Shown here: one piece after another, positions 26,579-35,927 of the stretch
Position numbering within the stretch: position 1 is the first letter of the stretch
Layout: every line of letters begins with the position of its first letter
Assembly (NCBI GenBank): GCA_038131955.1
Contig: JAYPQK010000002.1
Coordinates: 434,001 to 498,000, forward strand
DNA from: SHAN690 sp038131955
GTDB lineage: Bacteria; Bacteroidota; Bacteroidia; Flavobacteriales_G; Salibacteraceae
Direction: 5' to 3'
Length of the DNA: 64,000 bases
Translations under genes and position numbers: made by a program
The notes under the pieces: model-generated
What the model was told of the DNA's origin: nothing
Seen by the model: the letters and a program-made list of their open reading frames with translations, nothing else
Database searches by the model: none

Positions 26579-27574
26579 ATGGGAAAGATCAAACTCGGTA
26601 TACTCGGTGCAGGACACCTCGGAAGCATTCACATCAAGCTCGCACTCGAACTCACCGATGAGTTTGAAATGATCGGATTCTACGACCCTGATCCTGAGAA
26701 AGTAAGCAAGGCGAAGGAAACCTATAACCTGCCTTCTTTCGATTCGATGGAAGCCTTGATCGACGCGTCTGATGCCGTGAGCGTGGTCACACCTACCCTT
26801 TCCCATTTTGAATGCGCCATGTATGCCTTGCGAACCGGCAAGCACGTCTTCATCGAGAAACCGGTCACCAATACCGTCGAAGAAGCCAAAAAGCTCGTTG
26901 ACCTGGCCCACGAGGCGAAGGTGAAGGTGCAAGTGGGACACATCGAACGTTTCAATCCTGCCTTCGTTGCGGTCAAAGGGAATTTCGAGCAGGTCATGTT
27001 CGTTGAGACACACCGCTTGGCGGAGTTTAACCCCAGAGGAACGGATGTTTCCGTAGTATTGGATCTTATGATCCATGACATTGACATCGTCCTAAGTGTC
27101 GTCAAAGCTAATTTGCGTAAAGTCAGCGCTAGTGGGGTCTCTGTGATCTCAGACACACCGGACATCTGCAATGCGCGCCTCGAATTTGACAACGGGTGTG
27201 TGGCCAACTTGACTGCTAGTCGGATCTCATTGAAGAATATGCGGAAGTCGCGCTTCTTTCAAAAGAACGCCTACATCACGGTTGATTTCTTAGAAAAGTC
27301 ATCCCAGCTGGTACAGATGAAAGACGTTGATCCCAACGACCCTTTTGCCGTGGTGATTGACCCAAAGAATGGCAAAGAGCCCAAGCAGTTGCTGTTTGAC
27401 AAGCCTGAAGTACCTGCCACCAACGCTTTGAAAGACGAACTTCAAAGCTTTGCTCGCTGCATTCAAAACGACAGCAAGCCAGTAGTAACCGTGGAAGATG
27501 GCTATGAAGCCATTCAAGTTGCTCACCAAATACTCGAGCAATTAAAGGTTACGAATTCTATTTTCGCAGCCTAA
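26579..27574 (+). CDS. Gfo/Idh/MocA-family oxidoreductase
   Basis: A 331-residue NAD(P)-dependent dehydrogenase-like protein. It opens with a Rossmann motif (KIKLGILGAGHLGSIHIKLA) and has EKPVTNTVEEAKKL with the conserved EKP lysine and VGHIERFNPAF, the usual HIERFNPA form seen in sugar-nucleotide oxidoreductases. C-terminal beta-sheet domain follows. It probably oxidises or reduces a sugar derivative in cell-surface polysaccharide synthesis; the sugar transferase gene two places downstream supports that. Start ATG 26579 precedes the Rossmann motif directly; an earlier in-frame start would add 15 residues without support. Confidence 0.9.
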   Translation: MGKIKLGILGAGHLGSIHIKLALELTDEFEMIGFYDPDPEKVSKAKETYNLPSFDSMEALIDASDAVSVVTPTLSHFECAMYALRTGKHVFIEKPVTNTVEEAKKLVDLAHEAKVKVQVGHIERFNPAFVAVKGNFEQVMFVETHRLAEFNPRGTDVSVVLDLMIHDIDIVLSVVKANLRKVSASGVSVISDTPDICNARLEFDNGCVANLTASRISLKNMRKSRFFQKNAYITVDFLEKSSQLVQMKDVDPNDPFAVVIDPKNGKEPKQLLFDKPEVPATNALKDELQSFARCIQNDSKPVVTVEDGYEAIQVAHQILEQLKVTNSIFAA

Positions 27575-27629
27575 TTCGAGAGAGAAGAAATAACGCGACC
27601 CAACCTGCGTTCTTTACTTCTACTATTCT

Positions 27630-28535
27630 ATGGCCCTCCTAGGAAATCGATACGTATGGATGTTCGTGGGACTCGCGATGATCGCGTCGTCGTCGTGCAG
27701 CCTGTTGGACCCCAAAGAACCGGAGCCATCTTGGATTCGAATTGACAGCTTCAGGCTGGTCGACAACCCCAGCGTGGAAGAGGGACACCTTTCACACGAT
27801 ATTTCTGATGCTTGGGTTTTCGTCGATGATGAGCTTGTCGGCATTTTTGAGCTCCCCGCTGAGATTCCCATTCTTGAAGAGGGTACACACAATCTATTGA
27901 TCGGTCCTGGCATCAAAGTGTCAACCGTATCGACGATGAGAGACAATTATCTCTTCTATAACGGCTATACCGAACGTGTTGACCTGATCCCGAGAGAGAA
28001 GTTACCGATCACACCGGTCACGAGTTATCGTGATGAAGGAAACAACTACACTTACCGTGTCGTTGAGGACTTCGAGGATGGCTTCATCGATCTTTCGGCC
28101 AATGTGAATACGGACGCTGAGATCAAACGCACCACCGACCCTTCACAAGTAGAATACGGCCTAGGTGCGGGCATCATTCCGATCACCGACACTACCAAGG
28201 CGGCATGGATCAGAACCTCAGAAGATTTCGTCCTTCCACAATTGGGAAAGGTGATCTACCTAGAAGTCGATTATTACACCCAATACGACCTTGTGATCGG
28301 CGTTCACCTGAATCGCGGTGCACTTTCCGATCAGAACACAAACTACCTGACCCTTCGCGCATCAGAAAGCGAAGAGGTGGAATGGAAAAAGGCCTACGTA
28401 GCCTTAACGGATGTAATCAGTAGCGCGCAGAACTTAGAATCATGCTACATCTATTTTCTGCCAGACATTCAAACAAGTTCGCGTGAGGAGGGCATTGTTT
28501 TGTTAGACAATATCAAGCTGCTCTACCAGCAATGA
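27630..28535 (+). CDS. Hypothetical lipoprotein linked to exopolysaccharide transferase
   Basis: A 301-residue lipoprotein: a basic start, a hydrophobic run and lipobox IASSSC (Cys near residue 23). The body contains aromatic strands (WVFVDDELVGIFELPAEIP, VIYLEVDYYTQYDLVIGVH, SCYIYFLPDIQ), probably an all-beta periplasmic protein. Its end overlaps the sugar transferase start by ATGA (28532-28535). This arrangement is regular in Flavobacteriia and suggests a role in export or anchoring of a surface glycan. No family is recognised with certainty. Confidence 0.8.
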   Translation: MALLGNRYVWMFVGLAMIASSSCSLLDPKEPEPSWIRIDSFRLVDNPSVEEGHLSHDISDAWVFVDDELVGIFELPAEIPILEEGTHNLLIGPGIKVSTVSTMRDNYLFYNGYTERVDLIPREKLPITPVTSYRDEGNNYTYRVVEDFEDGFIDLSANVNTDAEIKRTTDPSQVEYGLGAGIIPITDTTKAAWIRTSEDFVLPQLGKVIYLEVDYYTQYDLVIGVHLNRGALSDQNTNYLTLRASESEEVEWKKAYVALTDVISSAQNLESCYIYFLPDIQTSSREEGIVLLDNIKLLYQQ

Positions 28536-29947
28536 ACCGGAAGCTACAGGTCATAAAATATGTCTTTAGCGACGCGATCGCGGCAGCTCTCTCCTATTTG
28601 GCAGTTTTCACGTTCCGAAAGACCATTATCGAGACGAAGGTCTTCGGCGATAATGTACTGGTCATCTATGATCAAAAGTTCTTTATCAGCCTTGCGCTGA
28701 TCGTAGCTTTTTGGTTGGTGATCTACGGCGTGACCGGAGTGTACCAAAACATCTACCGTCGATCGCGTTTGAAGGAATTCACCCAAACCTTCACTTGGAG
28801 CATCCTGGGTAACATCTTTCTATTCTTCACCATCCTTCTCGACGACTTCATCGACTCGTATAAGAGTTACTACCTTTCCTTCTCCATCCTCTTTGGTGCT
28901 CATTTCATTTTCACGGCGCTCGGCCGACTCACACTCTCGAGCATTACCGCTAACCGCATTCACAACCGGAAGATAGGGTTCAATACCTTGATCGTTGGTA
29001 GCAACGAAAATGCCTTACTTCTTTTCGAAGAACTGGATACCCAAAAGAAATCCAGCGGCTTCTTCTTGAAGGGCTTCGTGCACATCAACGGTGAGGGAGG
29101 TCATGCATTAGACGATGTGCTACCTCATTTGGGGCACTTCAAGGACATCGAAGGTATTATAGAGCAACACGGCATTGAAGACGTGATCATCGCCTTAGAG
29201 ACCAGCGAGCACGATAAGATCGGACAGATCCTGAACGAACTCGATGGCAGACCCATCAACGTCAAGATCATTCCGAAGATGTATGACATCTTGAGTGGAC
29301 AGGTAAAGATGACCTCCATCCTTGGTGCACCCTTGATCGACATCAACCAAGAGATCATGCCGGTGTGGCAGCAGTCGGTTAAGCGCATCTTGGATATTGT
29401 GGTTTCCAGCTTGAGCCTATTGGCTCTCACTCCCCTATTCACGGTGATCGCGATCTTGGTCAAGACCGGATCCAAAGGACCCGTGATCTATTCACACGAA
29501 CGCATTGGGCTGAATGGAAAGCCATTTACGATCTATAAGTTTCGTTCCATGGTACAAGACGCCGAACGCAACGGTCCAGCTCTGTCCAGCGAGAACGATT
29601 CGCGCATTACGCCGATCGGTAAATTCTTGCGCCGTACCCGCATGGACGAACTCCCACAGTTCTACAATGTCCTGATCGGTGATATGAGTTTGGTAGGTCC
29701 ACGACCAGAGCGACAATTCTTCATCGATCAGATCGTCCAACAAGCTCTGCACTACAAGCATTTGCACAAAGTACGTCCGGGCATCACCAGCTGGGGACAA
29801 GTAAAGTACGGCTACGCCGAGAACGTCTCAGAAATGATCGAGCGACTCAAGTTCGATGTGCTCTATATCGAGAACATGTCTCTTTTGGTGGATTTCAAGA
29901 TCCTGATCCATACGATCTTGATCGTACTGCAAGGGCGCGGAAAGTAG
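28532..29947 (+). CDS. Exopolysaccharide polyprenyl glycosylphosphotransferase
   Basis: A 471-residue membrane protein of the WbaP/WcaJ type. Four hydrophobic helices lie in the first 130 residues, then a Rossmann-like domain (FNTLIVGSNENALLLFEEL, about 150-250), then one helix (VVSSLSLLALTPLFTVIAIL) and the C-terminal sugar transferase domain with KPFTIYKFRSMVQDAE, FLRRTRMDELPQFYNVL and GDMSLVGPRPER. The enzyme loads a sugar phosphate onto undecaprenyl phosphate and starts a glycan repeat unit at the inner membrane. Coupled by ATGA to the lipoprotein upstream. The spacer behind it (29948-30220) holds only word-like repeats such as TTTGTTAGTTGTTATTTGCC. Confidence 0.93.
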   Translation: MNRKLQVIKYVFSDAIAAALSYLAVFTFRKTIIETKVFGDNVLVIYDQKFFISLALIVAFWLVIYGVTGVYQNIYRRSRLKEFTQTFTWSILGNIFLFFTILLDDFIDSYKSYYLSFSILFGAHFIFTALGRLTLSSITANRIHNRKIGFNTLIVGSNENALLLFEELDTQKKSSGFFLKGFVHINGEGGHALDDVLPHLGHFKDIEGIIEQHGIEDVIIALETSEHDKIGQILNELDGRPINVKIIPKMYDILSGQVKMTSILGAPLIDINQEIMPVWQQSVKRILDIVVSSLSLLALTPLFTVIAILVKTGSKGPVIYSHERIGLNGKPFTIYKFRSMVQDAERNGPALSSENDSRITPIGKFLRRTRMDELPQFYNVLIGDMSLVGPRPERQFFIDQIVQQALHYKHLHKVRPGITSWGQVKYGYAENVSEMIERLKFDVLYIENMSLLVDFKILIHTILIVLQGRGK

Positions 29948-30220
29948 GCCTTGGGGCGATATTCTATTTGGTATTTGTTAGTTGTTATTTGCCATGTGAA
30001 ATGTGCTCGGTGTCATTTTTCATTTGCGCTATGATATTAGCCGCGCGATAGGTATTGAGGATATACTTTGAGTCTTCCATTTCCAACGGAAACGGCTAAT
30101 GGCTCTTCGCGATCTACCGTATTCTCAAAGTTGTTTGTTTCTGGATTGCTAAGTGGTAATTTCAAGCTAACAACCATTCTCATCACTCGCTACGGGGTGA
30201 GAATATCAAGCTACTGCTCT

Positions 30221-31057
30221 ATGGATTTGCCAGAAAAATTGAGGATCCCGAAATCTGCGGCTATCATTCTCCTCCTTATCGCCTTCTTTTCAATTTCATC
30301 CTGCAAAAAGGAAAACCAAGAGGTTGAATGTCGTCTCAGTTCGATTCACGAATCTTCATCCTATTAATCCGTCACCACAAAGTTTGAATACGACCCTACC
30401 CGCACGTTACTTACGAGTGCCTGTCGTCACGATAACGACCGTGGAGGCTCGATCTGCTATTCTTATCGATATAACGAATTTGGAGAAATGGCCTCCTATA
30501 TGATCGATCGGACATTTCCAGCGGACGAATTTGATCCAAACTTTACGCCAGCTCAAATCAGTTTTGAATCAGGGAACATGAATTGGGATGGTCGAGAGTC
30601 GTACTTGCAGGAATTATATGAACAGGGCGCCTATCGCGGCTACACCCATTATTTCGAATTCGATGACGAGATCAAGATCATTAGGACCTCCGTAGACGGA
30701 ATAGACACGGTAAGCCAAGAAACGCACACCTACAGGTTTGATTCATCCGAAAAACGTCTGACCATCAGTATATGGAATGCAGTGGGCAGCAATTATGTCA
30801 CAGAGCTTCACTACGATGAGCATTCCTTGAATCCGAATTTGATTGACCAAAATTTGGCAGATCTCAAACGAATGCCATGGTTAAAATTCAATAGTTTGGA
30901 TGATAGGAAGACATACTCTATCAATGCCTCAGGAGACACTACTCTTACGTCCGGTGGTGGAATCGGTATTGAATACCTACCCAACAAGTGTCATTATCCA
31001 AAGTATCATCGCACCATAGGATCGAACGCCTGGTTGGCTCAATACTTCTACGAATAA
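30221..31057 (+). pseudogene. Lipoprotein interrupted by an in-frame TAA
   Basis: ATG 30221 gives a lipoprotein signal (SAAIILLLIAFFSISSC) and runs 48 codons to TAA at 30365-30367. The same frame continues without loss: SVTTKFEYDPTRTLLTSACR, SYRYNEFGEMASYMID, later FEFDDEIKIIRTSVDG and YIGIEYLP-like strands to the stop at 31055-31057. The repeated Y-x-Y-[ND]-E-x-G pattern (YRYNEFGE, and similar) recalls RHS/YD-like DUF4595-type lipoproteins of Bacteroidota. Since no frame change is involved, one base change from a sense codon would restore a 278-residue protein. Confidence 0.6.
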
Positions 31058-31059
31058 AA

Positions 31060-31092
31060 AAAGTCCCGCACCAACCGGCGCAGGACTTTCAT
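31060..31092. terminator. Bidirectional terminator between convergent genes
   Basis: Stem AAAGTCC/GGACTTT with a CGC/GCG extension. A run of seven T follows on the minus strand, so it mainly serves the SiaC-like gene; the plus side is weaker. Confidence 0.75.
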
Positions 31093-31131
31093 TTATCTAT
31101 CTAAAATCAAGAAAGATGTCAAGCGCTCGGC

Positions 31132-31512
31132 TTACATCTCCTCCATTTCGATCATCTTGAATGGAATGTTGATGATGGCTTGGTAATCTTCACCAGCCTC
31201 CAACATATCTTCATCATCTTCTTCGTAGTGCCAGTTGATGGTGATGTTGGTCTTACCATTCACAGACTCTAGTTTCTTGAATACGTCAAGGATACACTTA
31301 GATGAACTCGTATTGAAATACTCGAGTTGGATGTTCACTGTGGTGTCAGGCTTTGCGCTATCACCGTACGCACCGATCCAATCAACCAGCGGCTTGTAAA
31401 ACTCAACGGCATTCTCGGGAATCGAACGGCCCTTGATCTCAAGCACACCTGATTCAGCATCGAAATGTACGGTTGGCGTTTTTGGTGTTCCTTCAATTTT
31501 GATTGGATCCAT
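31132..31512 (-). CDS. SiaC-family regulatory phosphoprotein (DUF1987)
   Basis: A 126-residue protein of the DUF1987/SiaC family. It starts DPIKIEGTPKTPTVHFDAES, has FEIKGRS-like strand LEIKGRSIPENAVEFYKPLV and the segment EYFNTSSSKCILDVFK, where the family threonine (NTSSS) is the phosphorylated residue in Pseudomonas aeruginosa SiaC. There SiaC is phosphorylated by the SiaB kinase, and in its unphosphorylated form it binds and activates a diguanylate cyclase (SiaD). Here the kinase gene is directly upstream (33-base gap), but no cyclase or SiaA phosphatase is in the window. The acidic C-terminus (EEDDEDMLEAGED) is notable. Confidence 0.88.
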   Translation of the reverse strand: MDPIKIEGTPKTPTVHFDAESGVLEIKGRSIPENAVEFYKPLVDWIGAYGDSAKPDTTVNIQLEYFNTSSSKCILDVFKKLESVNGKTNITINWHYEEDDEDMLEAGEDYQAIINIPFKMIEMEEM

Positions 31513-31545
31513 CTTGATTATTTTGTTTAGGGATTACGGTTATTT

Positions 31546-32136
31546 CTAGACTTTTAATTTCAATACGTACAGGCCAAAGGTATCGCTTACTTCCGAAAAA
31601 TGGTAATCGAGCTTGTTACCCGACTTTCGAGCGATATCGATCATGCCTAATCCACCACCTCCATGCACACTGTATTGACCGTTGTCCAAAACCTCTTTGT
31701 AGTAGGCACGTAGGCCATCTTTATCAAGAGAGTTGATCTTGTCCAACTTCGCTTTCAGTGGTGGAATGTTATCGAGATCGATGTAGTTGGCCGCTAGGAT
31801 AGCGTATTCATCCTCTTGCTTCCCCAGAATTAAGGTCACTACCTTTTTACCATCAGCATTCGCCAAAGTATCCGTGTGATGATATAGATTCTGAAGTGTC
31901 TCAACGAGGATGTTGTACACTTTGCGTTGCTTCTTGAAATCCTCCTCCGTCGATTCTAGCTTTGACTCAACGTCACCAAGGATCTCACTGATGCGGTTTT
32001 CGTGAACCTCACCGTGAAAATTGACAAGCACATTAGCCTCATCCAATTCTTCCGTAAACTGCTTAATCACTTGGCTTTCCACAAACAGGGAAGGGGATTG
32101 TTTCTCACAAATATAACGGAAAGGATACACGCACAT
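31546..32136 (-). CDS. SiaB-family protein kinase
   Basis: A 196-residue protein resembling the GHKL-type SiaB kinase. VYNILVETLQNLYHHTD provides the N-box with Asn, and SVHGGGGLGMIDIARKSG is the glycine-rich G-box. FSEVSDTFGLYVLKLKV ends the protein. The length agrees with SiaB proteins (about 180-200). The first 15 residues (from ATG 32136) are less typical and a later GTG start is possible. The gene is followed by the SiaC substrate, so the two form a phospho-switch that in other bacteria controls biofilm formation. Partner output here unknown. Confidence 0.88.
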   Translation of the reverse strand: MCVYPFRYICEKQSPSLFVESQVIKQFTEELDEANVLVNFHGEVHENRISEILGDVESKLESTEEDFKKQRKVYNILVETLQNLYHHTDTLANADGKKVVTLILGKQEDEYAILAANYIDLDNIPPLKAKLDKINSLDKDGLRAYYKEVLDNGQYSVHGGGGLGMIDIARKSGNKLDYHFSEVSDTFGLYVLKLKV

Positions 32137-32215
32137 TTATAACAATTTATCAAACGTTTCATCAACGTATTGTTAGTTGGTCAACTCTTTCGTTAAAATC
32201 ACCCTAAAGCTTTGT

Positions 32216-32223
32216 TACTTTTG
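32216..32223 (+). promoter_or_regulatory. Probable -7 promoter element of the S46 peptidase
   Basis: TACTTTTG matches TAnnTTTG. The transcript would start near 32230, which leaves no leader for ATG 32233 and so favours the ATG at 32248. The -33 TTTG is not clear (TTTC, 25 bases upstream). Confidence 0.5.
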
Positions 32224-32247
32224 GCGCCTCTAATGAAAACGACGAAT

Positions 32248-34491
32248 ATGAAAAAGATACTTACCCTCTTGATGGCCGCAGCCGCACTATTCAGTGTACA
32301 GGTGAAGGCCGACGAAGGAATGTGGTTGCCGATGTTGATCCAGCGTCTCAACTACGCGGACATGCAGAAGCACGGATTGAAACTTAGTGCCGAAGAGATC
32401 TACAGTGTTAATAAGTCGAGTCTAAAGGACGCGATCGTAGTACTCAATGGTGGGTCATGTACTGCTGAAATGATCAGCGGACAAGGTCTTTTCTTGACCA
32501 ATCACCACTGTGCTTACGGCGTGATCCAGGACAACAGTTCTACGGAGCACGACTACCTTACCGACGGCTTCTGGGCCATGGCCATGAAACAAGAACTTCC
32601 TGCCAACGGAATGACGGCTGGATTCCTCGTTGAAATGCGTGACGTAACCGACGCTGTGTTGGGCGATGTCAGCATCACGCTAAGCGGACAAGAGCGCGCC
32701 AAGGCGATCCGCGAGGCCATTGGTAAAGTGGAAGAAGAAATCAAAGGAGACGTAGAAGAACACTACGATATCCGCATCCGCAGCTTCTTCGAAGGAAACG
32801 AATACTACGCTTTCGTTTATGAGACCTTCCGCGATGTTCGCTTGGTTGGTGCTCCTCCTTCATCCATTGGTAAGTATGGAGGTGACACAGATAACTGGAT
32901 GTGGCCACGTCACACCGGTGACTTCTCCTTGATGCGCGTTTACATGGGCGCTGATGGTAAGCCTGCTGACTACTCTGAGGCCAATGTTCCTTATCAGCCA
33001 AAGCACTTCCTCCCTGTTTCTCTTGATGGAGTGAACAAAGGAGACTTCGCCATGATCATGGGTTACCCTGGTAGCACCGATCGCTATTTGAGCTCTTATG
33101 GTGTTGAGCAAGAACTTTCTGTTCGTCAACCAAACACGGTAAAGGTTCGTGAAACTCGTCTCGCTTTGATGAAAGAAGACATGAAGGCAAGCGACGAGGT
33201 TCGGATCAAGTACGCATCAAAGTATGCCGGTGTAAGTAACTATTGGAAGTACTTCATCGGACAGCAGCGCGGATTGAAGCGCCTTAAGGTGAAAGAGAAA
33301 AAGCAAGCGCAAGAAGCTGAGTTCATGAAGTGGGTGAATGCCGACAATGAGCGCAAAGAAATCTACGGCAATGTGCTGAACGATTGGAAAGAAGGATTCG
33401 AGTCGTCGAATGAAACAGCTCTCTATCGTACCTACATCAACGAATGTGTATTCGGAAGCGAAGCGGTGGTGATGGCTTGGAGAACTTCTAGTCTTTACAG
33501 TGCACTTTCTGCAGAGGAGCAAAACCAAGAGCAGATCGATGAACTGGTAGCCGACCTTAAGGATCGCGCAGATAAGTTCTACAAGGATTACAACATGCCA
33601 ACCGACCGTAAAGTGTCTGCGGCATTGTTCAAATTCTTCAACGATGATGTTCCAGCCGACCTCCAGCCTGAATTCTTCAAGGAGAACGTGAGTAAATTCA
33701 AGGGAGACTTCACCAAGATGGTCGAGAAGATGTATGCAAAGAGCGTCTTCCGTTCAAAGGAGGCTTACTTGGAGTTCTTGAATGCTCCTTCTAAAAAGGC
33801 GTTGGACAAGGATATGATCTACGAATTCATGGATGGATTCCTTTCGCACTACCGCGGCACGATGGCACCAATGATGTCTCCAGCTATGGAGAAGATCGAA
33901 AACGCGAACCGTTTGTTTGTGAATGGTCTTCGCAAAATGAATCCGGACAAGAACTACTATCCAAACGCAAACTCAACCATGCGAGTAACCTACGGAAACG
34001 TACTGGATTACTATCCTGCTGACGCTGTGTATTACAACTTCTACACTACCCTTGATGGTGTGATGGAGAAGGAAGATCCGAATAACGACGAATTCATCGT
34101 TCCGGAGAAACTAAAGGAGTTCTACAAGGCAAAGGATTATGGTCCTTATGGCACTGACGGAGAACTTCGCGTTTGCTTTTTGACGAACACTGACATCACA
34201 GGTGGTAACTCAGGTAGTCCGGTGATCAATGCCAACGGTGAACTCATCGGCTGTGCTTTCGATGGCAACTGGGAGGCTATGAGTGGTGATATTGCCTTCG
34301 AACCAGAACTTCAGCGTACCATCGCGGTGGACATTCGTTACGTATTGTTCATCATCGACAAGTATGCAGGTGCTGATCACCTCATCAAGGAGATGAAAGT
34401 GGTTCACAACACCATGAAGAAGCCTGAAGTAGGTAAAGAAGAAGCTAAAGGAGCGATGGCTCCAGAGGCAAAAAGCCAGACTAAAGGGTAA
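32248..34491 (+). CDS. S46-family dipeptidyl-peptidase (DPP7/DPP11-like)
   Basis: A 747-residue periplasmic serine peptidase. MKKILTLLMAAAALFSVQVK is the signal peptide. The chymotrypsin-like triad is visible: His in GLFLTNHHCAYG, Asp in YGGDTDNWMWPRHTGDFSL, Ser in ITGGNSGSPVINANGE. The helical domain inserted between Asp and Ser and the ending VDIRYVLFIIDKYAGADHL are typical. These enzymes cut dipeptides from the N-terminus of oligopeptides and feed amino-acid uptake; whether it prefers hydrophobic (DPP7) or acidic (DPP11) residues cannot be fixed by eye. The Lys/Glu/Ala-rich C-terminal 25 residues are extra. Two ATGs precede (32233, 32248); promoter position favours 32248. Confidence 0.93.
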   Translation: MKKILTLLMAAAALFSVQVKADEGMWLPMLIQRLNYADMQKHGLKLSAEEIYSVNKSSLKDAIVVLNGGSCTAEMISGQGLFLTNHHCAYGVIQDNSSTEHDYLTDGFWAMAMKQELPANGMTAGFLVEMRDVTDAVLGDVSITLSGQERAKAIREAIGKVEEEIKGDVEEHYDIRIRSFFEGNEYYAFVYETFRDVRLVGAPPSSIGKYGGDTDNWMWPRHTGDFSLMRVYMGADGKPADYSEANVPYQPKHFLPVSLDGVNKGDFAMIMGYPGSTDRYLSSYGVEQELSVRQPNTVKVRETRLALMKEDMKASDEVRIKYASKYAGVSNYWKYFIGQQRGLKRLKVKEKKQAQEAEFMKWVNADNERKEIYGNVLNDWKEGFESSNETALYRTYINECVFGSEAVVMAWRTSSLYSALSAEEQNQEQIDELVADLKDRADKFYKDYNMPTDRKVSAALFKFFNDDVPADLQPEFFKENVSKFKGDFTKMVEKMYAKSVFRSKEAYLEFLNAPSKKALDKDMIYEFMDGFLSHYRGTMAPMMSPAMEKIENANRLFVNGLRKMNPDKNYYPNANSTMRVTYGNVLDYYPADAVYYNFYTTLDGVMEKEDPNNDEFIVPEKLKEFYKAKDYGPYGTDGELRVCFLTNTDITGGNSGSPVINANGELIGCAFDGNWEAMSGDIAFEPELQRTIAVDIRYVLFIIDKYAGADHLIKEMKVVHNTMKKPEVGKEEAKGAMAPEAKSQTKG

Positions 34492-34494
34492 TCC

Positions 34495-35232
34495 ATGAGC
34501 AAGGCGTGGTTTGAAACGTGGTTTGACACCCATTATTACCACCTGCTCTATCGACATAGAAACGAAGTTGAAGCGCGTCAATTCATTGATGCGCTTCTTC
34601 GTTTTCTAGATCCGGAGCCTAACGCAACGTTCATCGACATCGCTTGCGGCAAGGGTCGTCATGCCCGATACCTTCGTAGTCAAGGCTTTGACGTCACCGG
34701 AATCGACCTTAGCACCAATAGCATTGAAGAAGCACGTGCGGCATCAAGCGGTGATCCGGGTATCCATTTCCTGGTCCACGACATTCGAGAACCTTTCCCT
34801 GTAGAGCACTTGGATTATGCCGTAAACCTCTTCACAAGCTTCGGCTATTTTGATGATCACGCCCAGCACCAAGAAGCGCTCAACCACATCCATACCTGCC
34901 TTCAACCGGGAGGAAGATTCGTCCTTGACTTCCTCAATACATCTGAAGTACTTCAAAGCCTGAAGAGGGAGGACCACCAAACGATCGATGGAGTCGATTT
35001 CAAGATCACGCGAAGGGTGGATCAAGCTAACATCATCAAAGAGATCGAAGTACACGACGGATCCGAAGTCCATCATTTTGAAGAGCGCGTCAGGGCATTC
35101 ACCAAAGATCAACTCGTTGAGCTCCTTGAAAGATTCGGTTTCGAGGTAAAGGAAGTTTTCGGCAACTATCAGCTCGCTTCCTACGCTGAGAATAGCCCGC
35201 GTGTCGTTATCATTGCACAAAAGAAGGCATGA
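34495..35232 (+). CDS. SAM-dependent class I methyltransferase
   Basis: A 245-residue protein with SAM motif I (TFIDIACGKGRHARYLRSQG), then FDVTGIDLS (acidic residue binding the ribose), a DIREPFPVEHLDYAVNLFTS motif and the LQPGGRFVLDFLN strand. Substrate unknown; the family of small soluble methyltransferases of this length is common in Bacteroidota. It starts three bases after the peptidase stop and overlaps the ZIP gene by ATGA (35229-35232), so peptidase, methyltransferase and transporter may be one transcription unit. Confidence 0.88.
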   Translation: MSKAWFETWFDTHYYHLLYRHRNEVEARQFIDALLRFLDPEPNATFIDIACGKGRHARYLRSQGFDVTGIDLSTNSIEEARAASSGDPGIHFLVHDIREPFPVEHLDYAVNLFTSFGYFDDHAQHQEALNHIHTCLQPGGRFVLDFLNTSEVLQSLKREDHQTIDGVDFKITRRVDQANIIKEIEVHDGSEVHHFEERVRAFTKDQLVELLERFGFEVKEVFGNYQLASYAENSPRVVIIAQKKA

Positions 35233-35927
35233 CCACCTACATTCTAGGACTTCTAATCTCTTTCGCGGCGGGCGCCTGGTTCATCTATCGAGCCCCGGCC
35301 AACAAGAGTTGGATCTACCTCTTTCTTTCGGCAGGTGGCGCCTACCTCATCACGATCCTCTTCACTCATATCCTACCCGAGCTCTTTGAAAACCTGGGTG
35401 AAAAAGCAGGTGTGGTATTGCTGATCGGATTCATTGTCCAGATCCTTTTAGAGAATTATTCACGTGGTATCGAACACGGACACGCGCACGCGTCCACTTC
35501 CAAAACTTCGTTATTGATTGCCTTTGGCGCTCTCTGTCTGCACGCCTTGATCGAAGGAATGCCGCTTGCATCAGTGTTGTTCGACACGCAGACCCAATTC
35601 GATCATGAGCTCACCTTGGGCATCATGCTGCACAAGATCCCTGTGGCGATCACGCTTTCTACCATGCTGTTCCGATCCGGTGTCCTCAGAAACGCCGCCC
35701 TACTTTGGCTGTTCGGCTTTATCGCTTGTACGGTAGTTGGATCGTTCCTGCAGCATTGGATCGTAGGATTCTCAACCGAACTCATGTTCATGAGTCTAGG
35801 ATTGACCGTAGGTATCCTCCTCCACGTTTCTACCACGATTCTCTTCGAGAGCAGTGATCATCACAAGCTCTCTCCGACCCGACTCGCCGTGATCATTGTG
35901 GGTATCGCTGCCGGATTCGTGATCTGA
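35229..35927 (+). CDS. ZIP-family metal transporter
   Basis: A 232-residue membrane protein with about seven to eight hydrophobic helices. Metal-binding motifs: HILPELFE in the second or third helix, a His-rich loop YSRGIEHGHAHAS, HALIEGMPL in helix 4 and LHKIPVAITLS in helix 5, the two conserved His/Glu motifs of ZIP permeases. It brings zinc or a similar divalent metal into the cytoplasm. ATGA coupling with the methyltransferase. No Zur-like operator was seen near it. Confidence 0.92.
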   Translation: MTTYILGLLISFAAGAWFIYRAPANKSWIYLFLSAGGAYLITILFTHILPELFENLGEKAGVVLLIGFIVQILLENYSRGIEHGHAHASTSKTSLLIAFGALCLHALIEGMPLASVLFDTQTQFDHELTLGIMLHKIPVAITLSTMLFRSGVLRNAALLWLFGFIACTVVGSFLQHWIVGFSTELMFMSLGLTVGILLHVSTTILFESSDHHKLSPTRLAVIIVGIAAGFVI

